59,939 bases of DNA from Bacillota bacterium (GTDB lineage Bacteria; Bacillota; Clostridia; Peptostreptococcales; Anaerovoracaceae). The notes beneath the pieces are model-generated. The model made no database searches, was not told the origin of the DNA, and saw only the letters and a program-made list of their open reading frames with translations. The stretch spans positions 1-59,939 of the forward strand of contig JAFRZB010000039.1 of assembly GCA_017442785.1 (NCBI GenBank), in the 5' to 3' direction. A program made the translations under genes and the position numbers. Shown here in pieces: positions 24,773 to 32,463 of this stretch (within the stretch, counting starts at the first letter, position 1; the number at the start of each line of letters is the position of its first letter).

Positions 24773-25979
24773 AACGATAACAGTCCTGGGCGTGGGAGAT
24801 ATCATCCTGGACGCTCCGGATCCGGAAAAGTATTTCGATACCAGTAAGGACATCTTAAGGGCGGCGGATATCGCCGTCGGAAACATGGAGGACCCGCATA
24901 CAGACCGCCCGAGTTGGAGCAATATGGAGTCCCACTCCGCTCCGGCGTCGGCCCTTGATAACCTCAAAGCCTTCAAATACGCAGGTTTTGATGTGGCCAC
25001 GATAGGCGGCAACCACTGCTTCGATCAGGGTCCCTTCGGTATAACAGACCCCATGGAGTATTTCAGATCTGCAGGCATAGCCACCTGCGGCTCAGGGGCA
25101 AACTGCGACGAGGCTAGAAAGCCTGCAGTAGTTGAAAGAAAAGGCATCAGGACCGCCTTCCTCCATTACAACCTGACCGGCCCGCGCGAATGCTACGCCA
25201 CGGTGATGAAGGCCGGCTGCGCCTACATAAGGATAGCCACAGCCTACTGCAACGACAGGGCAGAGCCCGGCGGATCCCCCTCCGCCATCTACACCATAGC
25301 AGATCCCCGCGGAAAAAAGAACATGGCGGACGACATACTGGCAGCAAAAAAAGCTGCGGACCACGTGATAGTCTATTTCCACAGCGGAAGCCCCGGAAAG
25401 GCTCTCCTGAACCAGTACGAGCTGGACCTTACCCACTACGCCGTGGACATGGGTGCCGCAGCTGTGCTCTGCTGCCACACCCACGCCATAGCGAGCATGG
25501 AGATCTACAGAGGAAAGCCGATATACTACGGCCTTGGGAACTTCGTTACCGTCACCGGAGCCATGGACCCGGACGCTCCAAATGCCAGGCAGCGCCGCAC
25601 CAACTTCTACGGCTGGCCGGGAATACAGCCCTGGTGGGATTTCGACGTCTTCAAGATGCTCGGACCCGGAGACGTGCCCAACTACCCGTTTGCGGAATAC
25701 TCCAGGAACACAATGATAGCCAAGCTGGAATTCAGTAAGGAAGGACTGATCTCGGCGGGCTTCATACCCTGCTGGATAAACGACGCGGCGCAACCGACCC
25801 CGGTCACCAGGGACGGCAAAGGCAGGGAAGTGGTGGAATACATAGCGGACTGGGAGAAGAAGGCAGGCTTTGATTTCCCCTTCGCCTGGAACGAAGAAGG
25901 TACCGAGATAATGTTCGACCTCAGCAAGGACACCAAGTCCGTGTATCTGGACCCGCCGCCGGAGTTCGGCCGCTACTGA
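24765..25979 (+). CDS. CapA-like (PGA_cap) metallophosphatase, no signal peptide
   Basis: A 404-residue protein of the same superfamily as the CapA-like protein at 8919-10439, but only distantly related. Family marks are VLGVGDIILDAPDPEKYF, VGNMEDPH, ATIGGNHCFDQG, VIVYFHSGSPGK and CHTHAIASMEIYRGKP. There is no signal peptide or membrane helix, so it should work in the cytoplasm. Its ATG overlaps the end of the kinase gene, which ties it to the two-component operon. Substrate unknown. The second copy of the module lacks this gene. Confidence 0.75.
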   Translation: MSETITVLGVGDIILDAPDPEKYFDTSKDILRAADIAVGNMEDPHTDRPSWSNMESHSAPASALDNLKAFKYAGFDVATIGGNHCFDQGPFGITDPMEYFRSAGIATCGSGANCDEARKPAVVERKGIRTAFLHYNLTGPRECYATVMKAGCAYIRIATAYCNDRAEPGGSPSAIYTIADPRGKKNMADDILAAKKAADHVIVYFHSGSPGKALLNQYELDLTHYAVDMGAAAVLCCHTHAIASMEIYRGKPIYYGLGNFVTVTGAMDPDAPNARQRRTNFYGWPGIQPWWDFDVFKMLGPGDVPNYPFAEYSRNTMIAKLEFSKEGLISAGFIPCWINDAAQPTPVTRDGKGREVVEYIADWEKKAGFDFPFAWNEEGTEIMFDLSKDTKSVYLDPPPEFGRY

Positions 25980-25999
25980 AATACCGGATCATAAATTTT

Positions 26000-26027
26000 A
26001 AGGGCTATGATTATACAGAGCCCTTTT
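26000..26027 (+). terminator. Terminator of the module 1 operon
   Basis: AAGGGCT/AGCCCTT stem with a 12-nt loop, followed by TTTTGTG on the plus strand, 20 nt past the stop of the CapA-like gene. Confidence 0.75.
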
Positions 26028-26030
26028 GTG

Positions 26031-26080
26031 TTGACTTTTTGATTCTACTGTTGTAGAATCAGTTGACACTACAAATGTAG
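26031..26080 (+). promoter_or_regulatory. blaI-blaR1 promoter with two operator palindromes
   Basis: The promoter is TTGACT (26031-26036), 17-nt spacer, TAGAAT (26054-26059). Overlapping the -10 box is a perfect palindrome, GATTCTAC-TGTT-GTAGAATC (26041-26060). A second, CTACA-AA-TGTAG, is at 26069-26080. Both carry the TACA/TGTA or CTAC/GTAG core of BlaI/MecI operators. This argues for autorepression by the BlaI-like protein. Confidence 0.85.
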
Positions 26081-26096
26081 AGTAAGGAGCCGACCC

Positions 26097-26474
26097 ATGA
26101 AACACAATATAAAGAAGCTGCCGGATCTGGAACTGGAAGTCATGCAGGCTCTTTGGACCTTTAAGCCGCCTGTGCCCAGGGCACTGGTCGAGGAAAAGAT
26201 CAGAGAGACCTCTCCTCTGGCACAGACCACCATCCTTACGCTGCTTTCAAGGCTTGTAAAAAAGGGCTTTGTGGAAGCGGAAAAACAGGGCAGGAGCAGC
26301 GCCTATACGCCTCTTGTAAGCAGAGAGGAATACCTGGCCTCCCAGAGCAGACGCTTTTTTGACAAGCTCTGCAAGGGCAGCGTCTCGGACTTTGCAACGG
26401 CGCTTGCGGACAGCGGGATAAGCAGGGAGGATCTCGCAGAGCTGCGAAGACTGCTGGAGGAAGGTGAGCTATGA
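26097..26474 (+). CDS. BlaI/MecI/CopY-family transcriptional repressor
   Basis: A 125-residue winged-helix repressor. The start KKLPDLELEVMQALW and the recognition region TTILTLLSRLVKKGFVEAEKQGRSSAYTPLVS are typical of BlaI/MecI. In the family the repressor is inactivated by cleavage triggered by its BlaR1-type partner, whose gene overlaps this one by four bases (ATGA). AAGGAG stands before the ATG. Confidence 0.93.
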   Translation: MKHNIKKLPDLELEVMQALWTFKPPVPRALVEEKIRETSPLAQTTILTLLSRLVKKGFVEAEKQGRSSAYTPLVSREEYLASQSRRFFDKLCKGSVSDFATALADSGISREDLAELRRLLEEGEL

Positions 26475-27928
26475 ACAGCTACCGAGAGTTCCACATGATG
26501 TGGTGGCCCCTGTTCCTGATCCTTACATCTGTCCTTTTCGTTTCGATGAGGATCAAAAGGGCTGCAGACCCCGATTCGGGGCAAAAGGTCAGGGAATCAC
26601 GCATCTTCGGCGGGTACATAACCGGTCTTTTTGCGATAGTCCTTCTGGCAACGGCCCTGATGCCCTCGATCTACATGGGAGTGCTGATCGGTTATCTATT
26701 CGAATTCGTTCTGGCTTCTCTGTATTACATTGCTCTTTATTACGCCATGCCGGCCCTGCGTTCAAAGATCAGCGCCGTAGCCTGTTCTTCCCTTTGGCTG
26801 ATACCGGGCGCGACAGCGATCCTGACAGCCAATTACACATGGCGGGCCAACAGTCCGCTGCTTTGGATACGCTTTGGCAAAGGAGCTGCAAAGGTGCTGA
26901 TGATCATAGCGGCAGTTTACTTTGCTGCAGCGTTCGTACTGTTCGCACGCAGCATAATCTCACATATGATCTACAGAAAAAAGGTGCTGTCGGCATCTTA
27001 TCCTGTAACGGATGAGGCGGTGATATCGATACTGATGCAGGAAGCGGAACTTACCGGGTCCTTCAAAAGGTACGTGCCGGATCCTGTAGTTTCAACTGAA
27101 GTCAAAATGCCTGTCGCCATAGGATTGTTCATGAAGAAGATCAGGATAGTGCTCCCGGATGCGGATTATACTCCGGAAGAGCTCAGACTGATCTTCCGCC
27201 ACGAGCTGATCCACATAGCCAGGCGCGACAGCCACACAAAGCTGGACATGGCTCTTCTCTGCGCTCTGTTCTGGCCCATCCCGCAGATGAGAAGATCTGC
27301 GCAGCGCTGCGCGGAGGACCTGGAGCTGGCATGTGACGAAATGGTATTAAGAGGACTTACAGAAGAGGACCGCATTGCGTATGCCGAGCTGATACTCTCC
27401 AGACCATCAGAGAGCAAAGGCTTTACCACCAGTCTTTCCGCCGGCGCGGAATCCCTGAGATACAGGCTCCGGGAAATACTGACGCCGGAGACGAAACGTT
27501 CCGGCGCGGCGTTTGTATGTATAGTTTTAGTTGCCCTGGTACTGCTGTTCAGGTCTGCAGGGCTCTCGGTCTATGCCGGAAAAGGGCAGGAGATCATATT
27601 CGGAAAGCAGGATGCGGCCGCAGCTATCCAATGGGAGGCGTTCCTTCCGCACGACGGAGACTACTTTCTCGATGAGGTAACGATAGATTCAGAAAAACTG
27701 AACGAATACCTTTCCGGACTGGAGCTGGACCACGCCGGATGGGAAGATCCGGAGATCAGAAGATCCCCCGAGATCAAGTTCTATTACCATGCTCCTCAGG
27801 GCAAAGACAGCATGACCCTGTCGCTCGGAAACGACTACATAATGGTCTCCGGAAAAGGATCCGGAGCCATGGGTATCTACCGCATCCCCGGCGGGCTCGA
27901 CTGGGACTTTATCGATTCTCTGTATTAG
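26471..27928 (+). CDS. BlaR1/MecR1-type M56 membrane peptidase with a non-penicillin-binding C-terminus
   Basis: A 485-residue membrane protease. About four helices flank the M56 peptidase domain, whose zinc motif HELIH is at residues 244-248 (RHELIHIARRDSHTK). Another helix near 345-360 leads to an outside domain of about 125 residues. That domain is much shorter than the penicillin-binding sensor of BlaR1 (about 250 residues), and I see no STxK or KTG motif, so it should sense something else. It would signal by cleaving the BlaI-like repressor. No beta-lactamase gene is nearby. Its last 20 bases overlap the end of the convergent glycosyltransferase gene. Confidence 0.87.
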   Translation: MNSYREFHMMWWPLFLILTSVLFVSMRIKRAADPDSGQKVRESRIFGGYITGLFAIVLLATALMPSIYMGVLIGYLFEFVLASLYYIALYYAMPALRSKISAVACSSLWLIPGATAILTANYTWRANSPLLWIRFGKGAAKVLMIIAAVYFAAAFVLFARSIISHMIYRKKVLSASYPVTDEAVISILMQEAELTGSFKRYVPDPVVSTEVKMPVAIGLFMKKIRIVLPDADYTPEELRLIFRHELIHIARRDSHTKLDMALLCALFWPIPQMRRSAQRCAEDLELACDEMVLRGLTEEDRIAYAELILSRPSESKGFTTSLSAGAESLRYRLREILTPETKRSGAAFVCIVLVALVLLFRSAGLSVYAGKGQEIIFGKQDAAAAIQWEAFLPHDGDYFLDEVTIDSEKLNEYLSGLELDHAGWEDPEIRRSPEIKFYYHAPQGKDSMTLSLGNDYIMVSGKGSGAMGIYRIPGGLDWDFIDSLY

Positions 27929-28913
27929 ACTGCACGGTCCGTTTCTTTCTGCTGATGCGGCAAGCCAGCCTGAACAGAGCCGGGCTTATCCTGAAAAGAT
28001 GCAGCAGGAACAGCTGCTTTTCGGAAAGGATATGTTTTTCACCCCGCCCGGCAAGCCTGGCATTCCTTACATTGGCACAGCACCATTTGTAATACGGACC
28101 GTTCCTGTTGATCTTTTTTCCGGAACGCTCCCATCTTTTAATTTGGTTCAGCGCATTGCTCGCTCTCACCTCGTCTATGATGTATTCCGGATACCCCCAA
28201 TCGACCAGATCGTGCTTCTGGCTATCCATCATCTCCATCAGATCGGCGCGATCCTTTTTGGTGCCGGAAGATGTGATCGATCCCGGTCTTTCACTATAAT
28301 AGTTGTACAGAGGCTTATCCACAAAGACGATCACATCCGACGCCAATATGAGCTTGTGCGTAGTGGCCTCGTCCTCGAAGTTTTTTCCCGCAGGATACTC
28401 TATCCCCTCGAACAGACCCCTTTTGTACAGCTTATTCCACGCGTAACTGCATATCCCTTTATACAGCATCATGTCAACAGCGGCACTTTTGCTGACTATG
28501 CCCTCAGGCAGAACAGTAAAAGCCCGTTGTGCTGTATCTCCGTTCCTTAGCCTGTTGAAACGAAACATCACAAGATCCGCCCCGTATCTTTTTGCGGCTT
28601 CATAAGGGATACTGCAGAAATCCGGCTCAACCCAGTCGTCGCTGTCAATGAACATCAGCCAGGCCCCGCGCGATACGCTTATTCCGTAGTTCCTGGCACA
28701 GGATAGGCCCCTGTTCTCCGTGTGGAAGACCCTGCAGCGGCTGTCCTTTGCGGCATACTCGTCGCATATGGCACCGCAGCCGTCCGGTGAGCCGTCATCG
28801 ACCAGTATGATCTCTATGTTCTTATATGTCTGCGCCGTGACGCTGTCCAGACATTTGCGGAGGTAGGGCTCCACTTTATATACCGGTATGATAATGCTTA
28901 TAAGATCGTCCAT
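27909..28913 (-). CDS. Family 2 glycosyltransferase
   Basis: A 334-residue GT-A enzyme. The nucleotide-sugar fold is clear in ISIIIPVYKVEPYLRKCLDS, ILVDDGSPDG, ENRGLSCARN and the metal-binding FIDSDDWVEP. There is no membrane segment. Such enzymes add sugars to envelope polysaccharides or glycolipids; the acceptor is unknown. The gene follows ahcY by 17 bases and probably shares its transcript, although the functions do not match. No strong ribosome binding site is seen. Confidence 0.9.
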   Translation of the reverse strand: MDDLISIIIPVYKVEPYLRKCLDSVTAQTYKNIEIILVDDGSPDGCGAICDEYAAKDSRCRVFHTENRGLSCARNYGISVSRGAWLMFIDSDDWVEPDFCSIPYEAAKRYGADLVMFRFNRLRNGDTAQRAFTVLPEGIVSKSAAVDMMLYKGICSYAWNKLYKRGLFEGIEYPAGKNFEDEATTHKLILASDVIVFVDKPLYNYYSERPGSITSSGTKKDRADLMEMMDSQKHDLVDWGYPEYIIDEVRASNALNQIKRWERSGKKINRNGPYYKWCCANVRNARLAGRGEKHILSEKQLFLLHLFRISPALFRLACRISRKKRTVQSNTENR

Positions 28914-28930
28914 GCCCGGACAGCCCTTTC

Positions 28931-30175
28931 TCAGACCGCAGACTTGTTCAGGTATTCCACTTGCTCCGGGGTCAGCTCGTCTATCTTCTTTCCAAGGAAC
29001 GCCAGCTTTCTGCGCGCTACATCAAGGTCCACTTCTCTGGGGACGTCTATGAGGAGCTCCGAAAGTCTGCCCTCATGCTCCACGAGGTATTTCGCGGAAA
29101 GAGCCTGGATGGCAAAGCTCATGTCCATTATCTCCGCGGGGTGTCCGTCTCCCGCTGCAAGATTGACGAGCCTTCCCTCAGCAAGCACGTATACATGTTT
29201 TCCGTTCGGGAGTGTGTAACCCATGATGTTATTGCGCATCTCGCGGATCTGCGATGCGATCTCGCGGAGGCGCTTCATGTCTATCTCCACATCGAAATGT
29301 CCGGCGTTGCAGAGGATGGCGCCCTCCTTCATGGCAAGAAGGTCAGGCTCGGTTATAACGCCTGCGCAGCCCGTTACCGTAATGAAGAAGTCTCCCTTTG
29401 CGGCAGCCTCCCTCATGGGCATTACGTCGAAGCCGTCCATTACCGCCTCTATGGCCTTTATCGGGTCCACCTCAGTTACTATCACTCTGGCACCGAAGCC
29501 CTTGGCGCGCATGGCGACGCCCTTGCCGCACCAGCCGTAGCCGGCTACCACAACTGTCTTTCCGGCCACTATGAGGTTGGTGGTCCTGTTGATGCCGTCC
29601 CAGACGGACTGGCCGGTACCGTATCTGTTGTCAAAGAGATGCTTGCAGTCCGCGTTGTTGACCCTCACCATCGGGAACCTGAGCTTGCCCTCCCGGGCCA
29701 TGGCGTTGAGCCTTATTATACCTGTGGTGGTCTCCTCGCAGCCGCCTATGACGTACTTGAGCTCATCCGTAAGCTCCGTGTGCAGCATGTGCACCAGGTC
29801 TCCGCCGTCATCGATTATTATGTTGGCGTGGTGCGAGAGGGTCTCCCTTATGTGGGCGCTGTATTCCTCCGCGGTGGCTCCGTGCCAGGCGTAGACGTTA
29901 AGGCCTGCCTTTACGAGGGCCGCCGCAACGTCGTCCTGTGTGGACAGAGGGTTGGAACCCGTTATGTACATCTCCGCGCCGCCCGCAGCCAGCACCTTGC
30001 AAAGATACGCGGTCTTTGCCTCCAGATGTATGGACAGCGCTATGCGCTTCCCCTCAAAGGGCCTGGTCTTTGAGAACTCCTCCTCCAGGCTCCTTAGCAG
30101 CGGGCAGTTCCGCTTTACCCACTCTATCTTGTTCTCGCCGGAAGGCGCAAGGCCTGCATCTCTTATGATACTCAT
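28931..30175 (-). CDS. ahcY: Adenosylhomocysteinase
   Basis: A 414-residue S-adenosylhomocysteine hydrolase, which splits the product of SAM-dependent methylation into adenosine and homocysteine using bound NAD+. Marks are LSIHLEAKTAYL near the N-terminus, the NAD loop VVAGYGWCGKGVAMRAKG, NADCKHLFDNRYGTGQS and the end block ILCNAGHFDVEID. I chose the ATG at 30175, with AAGGAG ten bases upstream, over the ATG at 30199. Homocysteine from it could feed the methyltransferase at 6641-7462. Confidence 0.96.
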   Translation of the reverse strand: MSIIRDAGLAPSGENKIEWVKRNCPLLRSLEEEFSKTRPFEGKRIALSIHLEAKTAYLCKVLAAGGAEMYITGSNPLSTQDDVAAALVKAGLNVYAWHGATAEEYSAHIRETLSHHANIIIDDGGDLVHMLHTELTDELKYVIGGCEETTTGIIRLNAMAREGKLRFPMVRVNNADCKHLFDNRYGTGQSVWDGINRTTNLIVAGKTVVVAGYGWCGKGVAMRAKGFGARVIVTEVDPIKAIEAVMDGFDVMPMREAAAKGDFFITVTGCAGVITEPDLLAMKEGAILCNAGHFDVEIDMKRLREIASQIREMRNNIMGYTLPNGKHVYVLAEGRLVNLAAGDGHPAEIMDMSFAIQALSAKYLVEHEGRLSELLIDVPREVDLDVARRKLAFLGKKIDELTPEQVEYLNKSAV

Positions 30176-30250
30176 GTCTTTCGATCTCCTTTTTCCCATG
30201 TCTTATTATTTTATCATAGTTCAAAGCCGAATACACTTGAAAGCTGAATA

Positions 30251-30259
30251 TGGTATAAT
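30251..30259 (+). promoter_or_regulatory. Extended -10 promoter of the LTA-synthase-like gene
   Basis: TGGTATAAT gives a perfect -10 with TGn extension; no clear -35 is seen. Transcription near 30266 would leave about 26 nt to the CTG start, including AGGAGG. Confidence 0.6.
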
Positions 30260-30291
30260 ATATCTCAAATTTCCAAAAGGAGGCGGCCGGA

Positions 30292-32355
30292 CTGAATAAT
30301 GACACACCCGCAAAAAAGAATAACGCCGCGGAAAAGAATGGCGGGGCCGTAAGGCTCCTGGCATGCTTTCTGGCCTTCTATGCCGCTGTCATGTTCTGGG
30401 AGGTCTTCCTCTACGACCAGATTAACGGCAGCCTGCAGGGATTTCCTGCATGGGCAGCTCTTTTCACGCTGCCTGTGGCCATGCTCTGCGCCTTCATTAC
30501 AGGCTGGATAAAGAACAGGGCAATAGGCCGCGCGGGAAGCATCCTTGTGATGCTGATCATCTGGATCTATTACGCCGCGCAGCTGGTGTACCAGCGCATA
30601 TTCGGCTCCCTCTTTTCAGTCTCCATGATAAGCATGGCAGGAGACGCCATAAGCGATTTCCGCTGGGCTCTGCTTTCCATGCTGAAGCAGTCTCTTGTGG
30701 TGCTGGGCGTCAGCCTGCTCCCGGTGCTTCTCTACGCCCTGTGCCTCTTTATTTTCAAAACGCATCCGCATTACGGGGCAGGTCTGCACGGAGCCGCTCT
30801 GGTCCTTGCCGCAGCGCTGTGGGCAGCGGCAGTTCTGATGCTGCCGGCGGGAGGGACTGACGATACAAGCGCGTATTTCGCCTACCACAGCAGCCTGGTG
30901 GACACAGACACTGCAGCGGCAAAGCTGGGCATACTCGCCAACTCCTTGGTGGAGGCCAAGGGCATGATATTCGGCAAAGAAGAGCCCCCGGAGGAAGAAC
31001 CTCAGATAAACTACGCCGCCGCGGAAGACGCGGACGACACGGAGCCCCTGGGCCTGGATCTTTCACCTAACATCCTAAGCGCCATAGACTTCCGCAAGCT
31101 GGCGGAGAAGACCGGAAACAGCAGCGTTAAAAATCTCTGCGCATACTTCGCGCAGGAAAAGGGCACGTCGAAGAACGGTTACACAGGCCTCTTTAAGGGC
31201 CACAACCTCATCTACATCTGCGGAGAAGCCTTCTCCCGCCTTGCCGTAAACGAAAAGGCAACACCCACCCTCTGGAAGCTGTCCCACGAGGGCATAGTCC
31301 TGAATAACTACTACAACAGCTTCATAAACTGGACCACCAACGGAGAGTTCGCCCTGCTCACCGGGCTGTGGCCGGACGTATCCAGAGACGCATCCTCCTC
31401 TTCCGGAAACGGGACCTTCATAAGGAGCGCCAAACACCTGATGCCCTTCGGACTGGGGACGATATTCAACGATCAGTGCGGCGCAAACAGCCGTGCGTAC
31501 CACAACTACGAGGGCTATTACTACGGAAGGAACAAGTCCCTCCCAAACCTCGGCTTCAGCTGCAAGTTCATGAATGACGGCATGAGCTTCACCACAAAAT
31601 GGCCGGCCTCGGACCTTGAGATGATGGAGCAGTCCGTGCCGGACTACATAAACGACGACTGCTTCTGCGTCTACTACATGACCTTCAGCGGTCACGGGCC
31701 GTACAACGGCGACAATGTGATGCGCAACCGCAACATAGACAAGGTAAAGGAGCTTCTCGGAGAAACGAAGCTCACCGCCGCCTCCCAAAGCTATCTTGCC
31801 TGCAACTACGAGCTGGACAAGGCCCTGGCATACCTGCTTCAGGAGCTGGAGAAGGCCGGAAAGCTTGAAAATACCGTAATAGTCCTTGCCGGAGACCACT
31901 ATCCCTACAACCTCAGCTACCCCGACAGGGATAACCTCGCCGGACATGCGCTGGACAACAACTTCGAGATGTACGAGAACACCTGCATCATCTGGAGCGG
32001 CATGCTAAAAGACCCCGTCTATGTGGACGAGGCCTGCTGCAACGTGGACATTTTCCCAACCATACTTAATCTTTTCGGTCTTGAGTACGATTCCAGGCTG
32101 ATGGCCGGCCGCGACATCTTCGCGGACACGGAGCACTTTGCCATGATCTACAACAAGAGCTTCATCACTACCGAGGTCAAATACAACGCAAGGAACGGCA
32201 AGGCGGTCTGGTCCGAAGGAAATACCATGACGGACGAGGAGCGCAAAGCCTACATTGAAAAATACAAGGAGCTGGCAAATACCCGCTACTCGAACAGCCT
32301 TAAAATGGAATCTGCAGACTTCTACAGATTCGTCTGGGACAATACGGAGTTCTAG
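30292..32355 (+). CDS. LTA synthase-type membrane sulfatase/phosphoglycerol transferase
   Basis: A polytopic protein with about four to five N-terminal helices and a large outer sulfatase-fold domain, as in LtaS and MdoB-type enzymes that move glycerol phosphate from phosphatidylglycerol onto acceptors. Family marks are LIYICGEAFSRLAVN (metal ligand Glu), WTTNGEFALLTGLWPD with the catalytic Thr, YMTFSGHGPYN and LAGDHYPYNLS. AGGAGG at 30278-30283 lies eight bases before an in-frame CTG at 30292. From there the first membrane helix is complete (687 residues). The first in-frame ATG, at 30391, would cut that helix in half and has no ribosome binding site. I therefore place the start at CTG. Confidence 0.85.
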   Translation: MNNDTPAKKNNAAEKNGGAVRLLACFLAFYAAVMFWEVFLYDQINGSLQGFPAWAALFTLPVAMLCAFITGWIKNRAIGRAGSILVMLIIWIYYAAQLVYQRIFGSLFSVSMISMAGDAISDFRWALLSMLKQSLVVLGVSLLPVLLYALCLFIFKTHPHYGAGLHGAALVLAAALWAAAVLMLPAGGTDDTSAYFAYHSSLVDTDTAAAKLGILANSLVEAKGMIFGKEEPPEEEPQINYAAAEDADDTEPLGLDLSPNILSAIDFRKLAEKTGNSSVKNLCAYFAQEKGTSKNGYTGLFKGHNLIYICGEAFSRLAVNEKATPTLWKLSHEGIVLNNYYNSFINWTTNGEFALLTGLWPDVSRDASSSSGNGTFIRSAKHLMPFGLGTIFNDQCGANSRAYHNYEGYYYGRNKSLPNLGFSCKFMNDGMSFTTKWPASDLEMMEQSVPDYINDDCFCVYYMTFSGHGPYNGDNVMRNRNIDKVKELLGETKLTAASQSYLACNYELDKALAYLLQELEKAGKLENTVIVLAGDHYPYNLSYPDRDNLAGHALDNNFEMYENTCIIWSGMLKDPVYVDEACCNVDIFPTILNLFGLEYDSRLMAGRDIFADTEHFAMIYNKSFITTEVKYNARNGKAVWSEGNTMTDEERKAYIEKYKELANTRYSNSLKMESADFYRFVWDNTEF

Positions 32356-32410
32356 TATCATACGGCCTTCAGAATATAGCCATCGAAAAGTTTTTCCCAT
32401 TTGCTTTGAA

Positions 32411-32438
32411 AGCGTGCTATAATATATGAGCACGCTCA
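32411..32438 (+). promoter_or_regulatory. Promoter and TetR-type operator of the EamA transporter gene
   Basis: The extended -10 TGCTATAAT (32415-32423) is flanked by an inverted repeat, AGCGTGCT (32411-32418) and AGCACGCT (32429-32436). The palindrome TGAGC-AC-GCTCA (32427-32438) sits at the expected transcription start. Nearly the same palindrome lies in front of the amidohydrolase operon at 34215-34226. Confidence 0.7.
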
Positions 32439-32463
32439 ATTTTTGAAAATGGAAAAAATAGTA

